A DNA stretch of 64,000 bases from Reticulascus tulasneorum. Lineage: Eukaryota > Ascomycota > Sordariomycetes > Glomerellales > Reticulascaceae. Positions 11,545 through 21,018 of the stretch are shown in pieces. Each line of letters begins with the position of its first letter. Within the stretch, counting starts at the first letter, position 1. The notes under the pieces are model-generated. The model searched no databases, had not been told where the DNA came from, and saw only the letters and a program-made list of their open reading frames with translations. The position numbers and the translations under genes were made by a program. The stretch is from assembly GCA_001557505.1 (NCBI GenBank), contig LSAX01000001.1:5084001-5148000 (forward strand), in the 5' to 3' direction.

Positions 11545-12597
11545 CTAGACAGTCCGAACTGGGAGAGAATCCTGCCGAACCAAATCCAAGCCGTCCTTCA
11601 CAAGAGAATTATTGCAATGCCGTTCAAGCAAGAAATCCTCCAAATTCCGCAGGGTACACTCCGAAATCTCCTTCAACGCCTCCTCGGTGAAGAAGGCCTG
11701 ATGCCCACAGATGAGGACATTGGGGAAGGTCAACAGGCGTGTCAACTCGTCGTCATCGATGATATCACCGGAGTGGTCATTATAGAAGAGATCGCCTTCT
11801 CCCTCGTACACATCCAGGGCCAGTCCTCCCAGGTGTTTGCTTTTCAATGCCACGATAGCAGCCTTGGTATCTATCAGCCCACCTCGAGACGTGTTGACCA
11901 GCATGGAACCGGGCCTCATCAATGCCAGCGTCTTCTCGTTGATGATGTGGCGAGTCTTGTCCATCAGAGGGCAATGTAGGCTGACAAAGTCGCATTGCGG
12001 CAGAAGGGTCTCCAGATCCAAGTACTCTCCGAACTCGTTGAAGGCGGGGGTCGGGAAAGGGTCGTAGGCAACGAGCTTGCATCCGAAGCCTTTCATGATT
12101 CGTGCCAACGCAATGCCGATCCTTCCAACGCCTACAACCCCCACTGTCTTCCCATGTAGCGTCTTCCCCAAGAGACCATCGAGATTGAAGTTCCCTTCGC
12201 GCACGCGATTGTAGGCTCGATGTGTTTTGCGATTCAGCGTCTGGATCAAAGCAACCGCGAATTCCGCGACAGCTTCGGGAGAATACGAAGGAACGTTTGC
12301 AACGAACATGCCGAGCTTCTCGGCGGTCTCGAGATCAACATTGTTGTAGCCAGCACATCGAAGCAGTATCGCACGAACGCCGCTTTTGTGTAGTGCTTCG
12401 ACAACGGGTCCGGTCAGGGTGTCATTGACGAAGACGCAGACGGCGTACGCGTCCTTCACGAGGGAGACGGTATCGGGGGAGAGGGAGAATTCGTGATAAG
12501 TGATCTTGATGGATGGCGCGTCGCCATTGTTGGCGGTGTGGACAGCATCGAGGTATTTCTTGTCGTACGGCTTCGCGCTAAACACGGCGAGTGTCAT
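11545..12597 (-). CDS. D-lactate dehydrogenase-like D-2-hydroxyacid dehydrogenase (LdhA type)
   Basis: This is a single exon of 350 aa starting at MTLAVFSAKPYDKKY. The frame stays open upstream but without a convincing earlier ATG. The NAD-binding motif is VGVGRIGIALARIMKGFG, with an Asp (YDPFP) at the end of beta-2, which favours NADH over NADPH. Catalytic residues of the family are visible: Arg in LVNTSRGGL, Glu in DVYEGEGDLFY and His in ICGHQAFFT. The EGEGDLFYNDHS stretch is typical of bacterial LdhA-like D-lactate dehydrogenases that reduce pyruvate to D-lactate. A related 2-ketoacid is possible as substrate. It is cytosolic, with no targeting signal. Confidence 0.9.
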   Translation of the reverse strand: MTLAVFSAKPYDKKYLDAVHTANNGDAPSIKITYHEFSLSPDTVSLVKDAYAVCVFVNDTLTGPVVEALHKSGVRAILLRCAGYNNVDLETAEKLGMFVANVPSYSPEAVAEFAVALIQTLNRKTHRAYNRVREGNFNLDGLLGKTLHGKTVGVVGVGRIGIALARIMKGFGCKLVAYDPFPTPAFNEFGEYLDLETLLPQCDFVSLHCPLMDKTRHIINEKTLALMRPGSMLVNTSRGGLIDTKAAIVALKSKHLGGLALDVYEGEGDLFYNDHSGDIIDDDELTRLLTFPNVLICGHQAFFTEEALKEISECTLRNLEDFLLERHCNNSLVKDGLDLVRQDSLPVRTV

Positions 12598-13497
12598 CTT
12601 GTAATGGCGTGTGGAGATTCGAAAATAGAACGATCTAGCAAGAGAGGAATAGTTATAGTTAATAGACTTGATGGGCTGGAAGGGAGCCAAGGTGGGATGG
12701 AGGAGCTGATGAGGATATCGCCGAGGCCAGTTCGCGGGGCATCGCGGGGCACTCGATGTGCGGCACAACCTGGAACAGAGCCTGAAGCCATCATTCGTGC
12801 TCTCCTCTCACTGGAGGGTCAGAACCAAGTTATCGCCTGCAGCTGCATCCGTAGCAGTTCAGCCCCAATGGCAGTTGGCTTGGTCAGGTATTAATTGGCT
12901 CGGAAGGGAAACAAGCACCAAGGGCATGGCCGCCGACGACCTTGCAAAACTTTACTACGTCATCGCTAAATATTGGTATCTGTCCCGCCGTAATTACAGA
13001 TTTAACTTACTTCTCACTGCACCTTATCAATCCCATCCACACTTGGTCAAAGCGCCATTCGCACCAGCCCATGCCCTGTAATTACTACCTTAGTGGCCTT
13101 AGGTAAGGTAGAGTCATCACGAAGTAATCTGTACGTCCATGATAATCATCTCACGTACATGTGGGCCGTTGTTGTGCAGAGTTCAAGAGCTATTTTCATT
13201 TCACTGCCAATAAACTAGACGCTGTCTAAAAGAAGAAGAAACACTTATCTGAATCGCCTACTGTTACTTATAACGAAGAATCCGCACCCGTCCGAAAAAC
13301 TACCCGAAACCGAAACGAAATGCCCCATCAAAGGATTGTGTGTGTACCCCCCTCCTCCTTTGACGGGTAGGAGTTTGAACTGTCGCCAACAAAAAAAAAT
13401 GGCCCAAGAGACAGACTCGTCTGAATCGTCCCCATGAATGCTGTCCAGTTCTCCCTTCACTCTATAAGAGTCAGATTCCACTGCGCTAATCTGCAAA
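12598..13497. other. Intergenic region upstream of the D-LDH gene and 3' of the GPI-protein gene
   Basis: This holds the promoter of the minus-strand dehydrogenase and the 3' region of the minus-strand GPI-protein gene. An A-run at 13391-13399 and C-rich tracts near 13350 stand out. No gene was recognised. Confidence 0.55.
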
Positions 13498-15282
13498 CTA
13501 GAGCGCCATGTTCACGGCAGCTACGACTGCCGCCCCGAAAACCAGGAGGCCATTCAGGCTGTGAGACTGCCCTGCTTCGTTGGTGGGAACTGTCACTGGG
13601 GGTCGCGATATTGTGCTTGAGGGTACCAATGTCGACGAGCTTCCCGATGCTCTGCTAGTGCTCGTGCTCGTTGCCCGACTGGTGCTACCGGGAGCGGACA
13701 CAGTCGAAGACACTCTGGTTGATGATGTCGATGAGAGTCGGATGGTGACCGTAGTCGAGGGTTGGCGGGCGGTACTACTGCTACTGACCCTGACAGAACT
13801 AGAGCTGCTGACCCTGGCGGTACTACTGCTGCTCACCCTGGCAGAACTGGAGCTGCTAACTCTGGCAGAACTGGAGCTGCTGGCCCTTGTGGAGCTACTG
13901 CTACCAAGCCTCGTGGAGCTGGAGCTACCAAGCCTCGTGGAACTGGTGCTGCTGGCGCGGCTTGAGATGGAAGCTCGACTAGACACCGTGGAAGATGTTA
14001 CTCGTGTCGAAGATGTGACTCGACTAGAGGTCGAGGATCTTATAGACGTTGTTGACGCAGCCCGGCTGGAAGTTGAAGACCTGCTGGTGCTGCCAGCTGT
14101 CACGGTGATAGTGACTGTCTGGATCAAGCATACACTAGAAGTAGTTGTCCCTGCACGGCTTGAAGTCGTCGTCGTGACGCGGATGGAGCTACTGGTACTG
14201 ACTCTAGTAGAGGAGGATACTCTTGTTGAGGTTGAAGAAGAACGGACTGTGGAGGATGTGCCGACCCTGGTTGATGAGGACGTGCCAACTCTGGTTGATG
14301 AGGACGTGCCAACTCTGGTTGATGAGGATGTGCCAGCTCTGGTGGATGAGGATGTGCCAGCTCTGGTGGATGAGGATGTGGGCCGCACGGTTGACCCCGT
14401 AGAAGTACCTGCCCGTGTGGAGCTGGAGCCGGTTGCTCGCGTGGAGCTAGAGCCCGTTGCTCGACTGGAAGTGCTGCCCGTGCTTGCTCTGCTAGATGAC
14501 GTCGACGAACGAACGGAGCTGCTGGAACTGGCCCGAGTTGATGAAGTCGATGGCCGAACGGTTGAGCCTGTCGAGGTAGTTGCTCGAGTGGAACTCGAGC
14601 CGGTGATTCGACTCGAAGAGCTTGCTGTACTTGCTCTGCTTGAAGATGTTGTTGGACGAACAGAACTGCTGGGACTGACCCTGGTGGACGAAGTTGATGT
14701 TCGAACGGTGCTACTACCAGGAGTCGATGCACGAGTAGACGATGAGGAAGTGGGGGGCCTGGCCGAGCTCGATGTAGTTGGTCGCGCCGTAGAGGTAGGC
14801 AGGCTAGGCACCCCAGCGCACCCAGTATTCGAGCACCGGTCGCCCGGGTTGCAGTACCAGCTGGTGCAGCAGACGAATCCAACTGGGATACAACCGGCGC
14901 CGCATCTCACTGATCCAGACTTGCACTCCCCGGGGCCCGGACATGCCTTCCCCAGAGGACAGCAAAGGTTGTCGCTAGTGCAGTATTCGTCCGAGTCACA
15001 GTAGGCATTGTTCCCATAACGACAGCAGTTCGCGCCGTTGGGGATACATCCGCTATCGCAGACTGATTGTCCAATGCCGCAGACTGGTGATTGCTTGCGG
15101 ACGAGAGAAAGAAGGTCGGTGGACTCTGGTACTTCGGGGACTTCGGGAACATATCCATCGCCAACATCATCCCCGGGAATGAGCTCCCCAGTCCATTCTC
15201 CTAACGCAATAGACGGGAGGTGCTGCGCTTGCGCCACCCAGGCGAGCACTATTCCAAGGAAGAGTTTGTAGTTGAGACGCAT
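13498..15282 (-). CDS. GPI-anchored cell-wall protein: Cys-rich head plus long Ser/Thr/Arg repeat stalk
   Basis: This is one exon of 594 aa. Residues 1-19 form a signal peptide (MRLNYKLFLGIVLAWVAQA). Residues of about 65-160 are very Cys-rich (motifs such as GANCCRYG, NLCCPLGKACPG, GFVCCTSWYCNPG), a granulin/EGF-like spacing that suggests a disulfide-knotted head. About 390 residues of SSSTRA/STRVGTSS-type repeats follow, likely heavily O-mannosylated. A hydrophobic C-terminus (LLVFGAAVVAAVNMAL) after a small-residue omega region fits GPI attachment. The regular Arg in the stalk is unusual for fungal mannoproteins. The role is probably structural or adhesive at the wall; the family is not recognised further. 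Confidence 0.85.
   Translation of the reverse strand: MRLNYKLFLGIVLAWVAQAQHLPSIALGEWTGELIPGDDVGDGYVPEVPEVPESTDLLSLVRKQSPVCGIGQSVCDSGCIPNGANCCRYGNNAYCDSDEYCTSDNLCCPLGKACPGPGECKSGSVRCGAGCIPVGFVCCTSWYCNPGDRCSNTGCAGVPSLPTSTARPTTSSSARPPTSSSSTRASTPGSSTVRTSTSSTRVSPSSSVRPTTSSSRASTASSSSRITGSSSTRATTSTGSTVRPSTSSTRASSSSSVRSSTSSSRASTGSTSSRATGSSSTRATGSSSTRAGTSTGSTVRPTSSSTRAGTSSSTRAGTSSSTRVGTSSSTRVGTSSSTRVGTSSTVRSSSTSTRVSSSTRVSTSSSIRVTTTTSSRAGTTTSSVCLIQTVTITVTAGSTSRSSTSSRAASTTSIRSSTSSRVTSSTRVTSSTVSSRASISSRASSTSSTRLGSSSSTRLGSSSSTRASSSSSARVSSSSSARVSSSSTARVSSSSSVRVSSSSTARQPSTTVTIRLSSTSSTRVSSTVSAPGSTSRATSTSTSRASGSSSTLVPSSTISRPPVTVPTNEAGQSHSLNGLLVFGAAVVAAVNMAL
14252..14371 (-). repeat. Five tandem 24-bp coding repeats in the stalk
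   Basis: Five head-to-tail 24-bp units differ at a few bases and encode an eight-residue Ser/Thr/Arg unit (STRVGTSS or STRAGTSS). The whole number of codons keeps the frame when copies are gained or lost. Confidence 0.9.
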
Positions 15283-17592
15283 TATGAAAACTTGATACTG
15301 CCAACCGGAGATCTAAACGATTGTAAAAGTCTTGTTTCAAAACACACAAGAAGTCGTAGGAGCTTCTCGATGGTTGGAAGAATGAAACGGTAACATGCTG
15401 GAGGAGATCCGGTGATCATTTATTCTCTTGTTCGCCAACATCGCGAAGCTGGGTTGTCGAAATGCCGTCAATTATTCTGAACCGTAGGACCATGCCATAG
15501 ACCATTAGATGGTGAGTGAATTGCATTTGCAGCCATATGAATGCCAAGATCAGTCGAAGGTAAAACAAACCAATGTGTTCAGCTCCACAACAGGCGGGTT
15601 TTGCTGGAGAGTGGCTCTGATCGTAAGCTCAGCTTTGCCAATTGCGATTGATCACTGAAGGCGGAGAAACACTTTTTGACCCCATTTAGGCAAGCTTAAA
15701 TCAAAATATCAATGCGTTGACATGGTGCATACACGATTTTGGGTGCATGTGGAGAGTCAACCGTCATCGCACAGTCCACGTGTTTTCCGTGCCAGACTGC
15801 CCAATCCATTTAGTCAGTCAGCAAGGAGTAACTCCTTATGAAAGGTATGGTTCCTGTGCAAGGTATTGCACGCGTTCACATAGAAAGCTGACATTGAATT
15901 GCGGCTAGGCGAGCAGAACAATATCCCCTTTGGTGCCAGAAGAGAGGTTGAAACGAGAGATTGACATTCTAGCATCCCGAGAAGCCTATGTTTTGAACAC
16001 TGACATATCGTCTGGAGGCTCCAAAGGGTATCTGAGATAAGATCTGCAGATGATAGTCAATCTACGGTCTTTACCTGAAGGACAATCGACGCAGGGGTAG
16101 AGAAGCTGACGAGGCTGCACATGCACCCAGCTTTAAGCTTCAATCCCTGTCGTAGCTCGTATAACCATTAGAATTCCGGGAATCTAGCATGAACATCGAC
16201 TGGAAATATAATGGAGTCTACCCCGGCTGGGACCGTGTGCATGGCGACCTGGGTTGCTTGGATGCCCCACGCCGGCTAATATGGCAGTTCATGCAGACAT
16301 CGCACGCGAACAAATAGCATAATTTCTTTGCCCTGGAGTACAGTTCTCGCTACCAGAAGATCAGAGGGTTTCTATAATGGCTAGATACTTATATGCGGGC
16401 AATATGCGAGCATATGGTGGCGCAACGAGAGTTTCTTGTGCTTGAAAGCTCAAATGACCATTGCTATGGTTGATTTAGACTACTCAAGGCCATGTCAGTC
16501 GCCATTTGCGATATTTCTGCGTTGAACCTCGCTTTACTGAGTCACAGAACTAATTCTGAGGTAGGAGAAGCATCGTGGTCAAGCTGCTGTTTTCTTGCTT
16601 ACGACTTGGATGTCGCTTCCTGCGTCAGGATTGTGCATCAGAAATAGTGACATGATTCTCGTACACAAACTTTAAACCCCCCTCCCCTCAGCCCTTTGAG
16701 GAATTCCGACAACGCTGGATGCCCTAATCGATCTGAATTTCCAACCACTGCTGCGAGGTAGGGATTCGCAATATCAAAAAAGCTCGCGCGTAGCTGTCGG
16801 AACTTTTAGCTAGGAGAATTAGAGCCCTCTATGTAGCGCTGTCATGTTAGTAACCGGACGCCGGGCAGGAGGCCGGAAAATGATCCAATCCTCACAGCTG
16901 GCCTTCCATGCGAAGGCCTGGTTCGTTGATAATGATAATGTTAATGTCCATGGCCATCGGAGAATTCTACTCCTCGCCCTTCTGTAGACACACGTCAAAG
17001 CCACAGCCGCACCGGCCCACGAAGAATGAAATCGTCGGCGTCTGTATTAATATGTCGTAGTTGGATGTCTTGCAATGCCTGTTCACTTAAGTACGTCAGG
17101 CAGGTAGCACCGACTCTTATGGCTTGGCAGCTTAGAGGTCGTTTCGAAGATGGGATGATTAACCAAATCCACCCCATTTAATACGTTAAGCAGTACGCGA
17201 TAAAATGTTTCAACCATATTGTTGAATTCAGTTGGCCTCGATTTTAACTTCAAGAAATTCAGAAGCAACGCAAACTGCTGGGGCAAGGTGAATCCCCAGC
17301 CCTGCGTCTTGTTCTCTTTCAGACTGAATAGCGATATATTGGGGATAGCTTGATGTCAGTAAAGTACACTAGGAGTCCTAAACCATGCATAAAAGAAGAT
17401 GATGACGCTCTGTATTGCTCTCCGCATTAAACAGTGTTTGGTTCATTATCATTCAATCACGGGGGCATACATCGGTACTGACAATACACCAAAGGGCAAA
17501 TACAGTCACAAAAGCAGATGGTGGAATGGATAATTGTCTATTCTTAAATTAGGTCTAGACGCTAGATGCAAGGATAACCAGAGGTTTTCGTG
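15283..17592. other. 2.3-kb gene-poor region
   Basis: The region lies upstream of the GPI-protein gene and beyond the 3' end of the FMO gene. Only short frames without coding character are present, and the sequence looks AT-richer than the neighbouring genes. A C-run is at about 16677-16682. I see no RNA gene, repeat array or transposon frame. Confidence 0.55.
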
Positions 17593-19910
17593 CTATCGTG
17601 TATAGACCCCACGTATGGTATAGTCCTTCTTCGGCCCCTTAACCGCATATCCAATAGTCCAATGCTCCAAGTTTACAGCTTTGAAGGAAAATTCATACTC
17701 AACATCATAAAAGTCATCAATACAGAGATGCCCAGCCTTGGCTGCCCATCCTTTGTTCTGGCCGTGCTCAGGAACCGAAAACTCGATCTCGTGGAATAAA
17801 TAGTCTGCTCGCTTGTTGTCCTCAGGCTTGACAAACCAGACACTTAGCACATCTCGTGTCTCACTATACCTCCAGATGTATCTCCGTGTAGCCTTGAATA
17901 CGAGACCATTATCCGCACGGAACTCTCCATCTTCAATGTATAGATATTCAAGACCAAGCTCATCATCTTCAGAGACCAGCTTATCACTGGGGCCGGTTAC
18001 GCATTGGAGACCATCAGATGTGCCATCGCGGAGGAGAAACTGTGCTGTTCCGCTAAAGTGGCCGCTTGGATGCGATGGCAGCTTACTATCAAGCTCGCGC
18101 TCGAGTTTCCACATCCCGAGAAGACTGCGGAAGACGCCGTGGGCGACAAATTTACTGGCTGTGAGACCTGCCAAGGCAGTGGCATGAGTCTGTCGCAGTG
18201 CCTTTTGCGATTCGGCCTGGGCAGTCTCGTCTGCCAACGGTGAGATATATCGTGCTGGAGTCAAAATGTCCATCGACTTGTCATTATGCGGTAAAAGAGG
18301 GGTATGTGGCTCCAAGGATGGCGATATGTGAATGCTCAGCGCATTGGAGAACTCTTGCATGAGATAGGCGTAGTCGCCCATTGGGAACTGTGATATTCGA
18401 GGATCGCCCCTTAGGTTGGCTATTCTCTCCACCGAAGTGTCATTTGCCAACGCTGCTGCAAGACCAATTGGTTTCGGGGCGAGTGAGGGCGGCGTCCACA
18501 AGGCAGCTAGGAATCGCGCCTGCATCTCCATAACGCCCCAGTACGGCGATCGGTAGAAGCCAACGAAACCAAGTGTTGGTAGATTCGGGTGTTGTGTACC
18601 ATGAAAAGAAAGAGCCAGGGGTAAAGTCTTGTGTGAATCCGAATAAGAGAGTGTCTGAAGGACACGCTCTGGAAGAAACGACAAACAAGGTGACGGGTCG
18701 AAGCCCGTAGCAAGAACAACGGCGGCTACATTCTCCACGCGTTGGTCCGATGGCCCAACGATCGCGGACCTGCCATCAAGAGATTCCAATCTACCGTGTC
18801 GGACGCTAATAAGACCCGAGCGAACAAAGTCCATGTAGTACTCGCTCAGAGCCAAGTATGCAGGTTTACTGAGCTCTGCGTCTCTGATAGACACCAAATC
18901 AGAGAACTCGGACTGGTCTGTTGCCAACGTGGCTGCAAAGATTCCGTGGGTGAACCGTGCGGCATCTTCGCTGATATGGCCCTGGCTGTTGTCCATGGGT
19001 TGAACCCGATTATTGAGGTTATATGATGAGAGATCCAACGGCAGAAACGGCGCTGCTGATTGCGTTGCCTGTCTCTGGGTCAGTAACTACCGGCAGTTCT
19101 CTCGGCGTAGGATGTGACAGACCTTTGGAGATGTAAAGAGCGGGAAGACCCATGCAGGATGATTGATAACATGGTGAATAGTGAATCTCTCCGGGTCTGG
19201 AATGGGGCTTCGGCCTGGTGAGTGGGAAGCAGAGGATAGATGGGTGGCGATCGTCCCTGATATCTCCACGCCAGACATCTGGCCTCCAACTATCAAGATC
19301 TTATCACCATCGGAACTACCTTGGCCAAGAAGACTCTTCAAGTCCCGATATTTGCTGCTATGGATGACCGGAAAGGTTGGAGCCTCTGGGACCAGGGATG
19401 GAATAATTGGCTTGCCGAAGAAGCCAGATGCAATCAGCAAGTAATCGAAGACAGTCGTCTGTTCACCGACATCCGACTGAACAGTAACTTGCCAGGTTCC
19501 ATCTTCAGCGAGATCTGCTTTCACAACGCGGTGCTCCAGCATGATACTAGCACCTCCATAGCGATCGAGGTATCGCTCTAGATAGTGACCAACTTGCCAT
19601 GCCCGGGGGAACTCGGGGTCGCCAGGTTCCCAGGCCATGTCACTGAATTGTACAGTGTGCCTGCTTTGATTTGTCACCATGAGCGGATGTACAAGGCCAC
19701 GATCATCATCCTTCCGCGTTGGCCATAGACCTCCGATGCGCTTCTGAGCATCAAATACTGTGACCTGAAACGCACCCGCCGGCGCATTGTAGAGCAGGGT
19801 TTTGGCTGCGACGAGGCCAGACGGCCCGGCGCCTGCACAAGGTCAGCCGTTGGCTTCCGTAGCTCGGGTATCAATTGACACGCACCAACGATACAGACTT
19901 TCTTCGCCAT
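17593..19910 (-). CDS. Flavin-containing monooxygenase fused to a C-terminal DUF6314 domain
   Basis: Three exons (19886-19910, 19123-19832, 17593-19068) with introns 19833-19885 and 19069-19122 give 736 aa. The very short first exon encodes MAKKVCIVG. The FAD-binding GAGPSGL motif (residues 9-15) is completed only across the first splice, which supports that junction. A second dinucleotide-binding site, ILIVGGQMSGVE, would bind NADPH. FLPLDL and VVLATGFDPSPCL are typical FMO segments. From about residue 552 the chain becomes a separate beta-rich domain (FRSLLGMWKLER, then YLFHEIEF, GHLCIDDFYDVEYEFSF) that I assign to DUF6314. The reaction is probably oxygenation of an N-, S- or carbonyl substrate. 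The role of the extra domain is unknown. Confidence 0.85.
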
Positions 19911-21018
19911 GTTGCTGACGAACCGCCTGTGGATGAGCTTGGTTAAAGTTTGAGTAACGGTCGCAGACTGCTTGTGGGGCAGTGTCATATAATGTGGCAA
20001 CCGAGGACATCGGCACCATATGCCAGCCACAGCAAGGGGGTGAAGAAGATGACTCGACAACGTCAATTGCGCAGGTGTCTTTGAATCCTAAAGCATCATG
20101 CAGAAACGGCAGCGTGAGACTACCCTTCATCCACGCAGTGCTTCTCACGTCAGCGAGGGTTGGCTTGATCGACAATGTTGCTCCTGTGTTGCTGATGCCA
20201 AAGTTTCTCGACCTCTGCCGCCGTTTCCGTGTTCCCTTTGGTGGACGATCTTCTGGGCAGACCGAGGTTGGTGGGGGCGACGTCGCCGCAAGCTCGCGGA
20301 AAGCATCCCTGACAGATGAGTCTTGACAGCTGGCAGGACCTAGATCCCACCTGCCAGCCACTTGCGGTCTCCACATCGCCTCACCAGAATGCAAGCACCA
20401 GAAATTGTACATGTATTGAATAGCATTTATATACCTGATAAGCCGAACCTTTCAAATTTTGTGGCTTCTTTTCCTATTATCTTACTTCCTGTGCGGGCTC
20501 CTCTTTCATCGTATAGTTAGACGATTTAGAGGCTGGTCGGCACTATTTGGAAGCAGCTGGACCAGACAAGTGTACAAAACCAACTACGCAAAGAGGCGGC
20601 AGTTGAACCCTCACATCAACTAGTCAACTTGATTAACCCCGAAACCATTATGGCATCCCCATAACATTGTCCATTCTACTCCATGGAATTCTATTAAATC
20701 CGACAGCAACTTGTCTAACAGGTGTGCGCGCTACAGAGGGATTTCGGACGCCGCCGCCCGCGTCCGCTAGAAGTCAGATTCATGCCGAGCCGAGCCATTT
20801 CAATCAACTCGTATTCATCACCGAGACTAACAATCTAGTCCGCATCTTTTCATCTTCCTCTGGCCTTTCCCGAGAGCTAGCCGGACTGGTCGTTAGCTGG
20901 ATTAGAACCATTTGCCAATCCAGTCCGTCGGGGTCTTCTGCCCATGTGTGCCACAGAGGTTATAATAGAGAAACGCAGTATACCGTTCCACGAGTTCTGG
21001 GTCTCTTGTATCTTCGAT
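19911..21018. other. FMO promoter/leader and 3' region of the HET gene
   Basis: The gap is 1.1 kb. A TATA-like element for the minus strand is at 20426-20433, about 520 bp before the FMO start, so a long leader or an undetected 5' intron is possible. An open minus-strand frame from 20412 overlaps the FMO start in another frame and shows no known domain. Confidence 0.5.
20426..20433 (-). promoter_or_regulatory. TATA-like element upstream of the FMO gene
   Basis: TATATAAA is read on the minus strand. It is well matched to the consensus but far from the FMO ATG at 19910. Confidence 0.35.

Noticed and set aside
13580..15004. A 474-codon plus-strand frame opposite the GPI-protein gene
   Set aside because: It is the antisense of Ser/Thr/Arg repeats, giving a monotonous Val/Leu/Glu/Asp text. 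The minus strand has a signal peptide, Cys-rich head and GPI signal.
19843..20412. A possible 189-aa minus-strand gene upstream of the FMO
   Set aside because: It overlaps the FMO start in another frame, begins only about 15 bp after the TATA-like element, and has no known domain. Kept only as a possible upstream frame.
17593..21018. A secondary-metabolite cluster around the FMO gene
   Set aside because: No backbone synthase, transporter or transcription factor lies beside it; the neighbours are a GPI protein and a HET protein.
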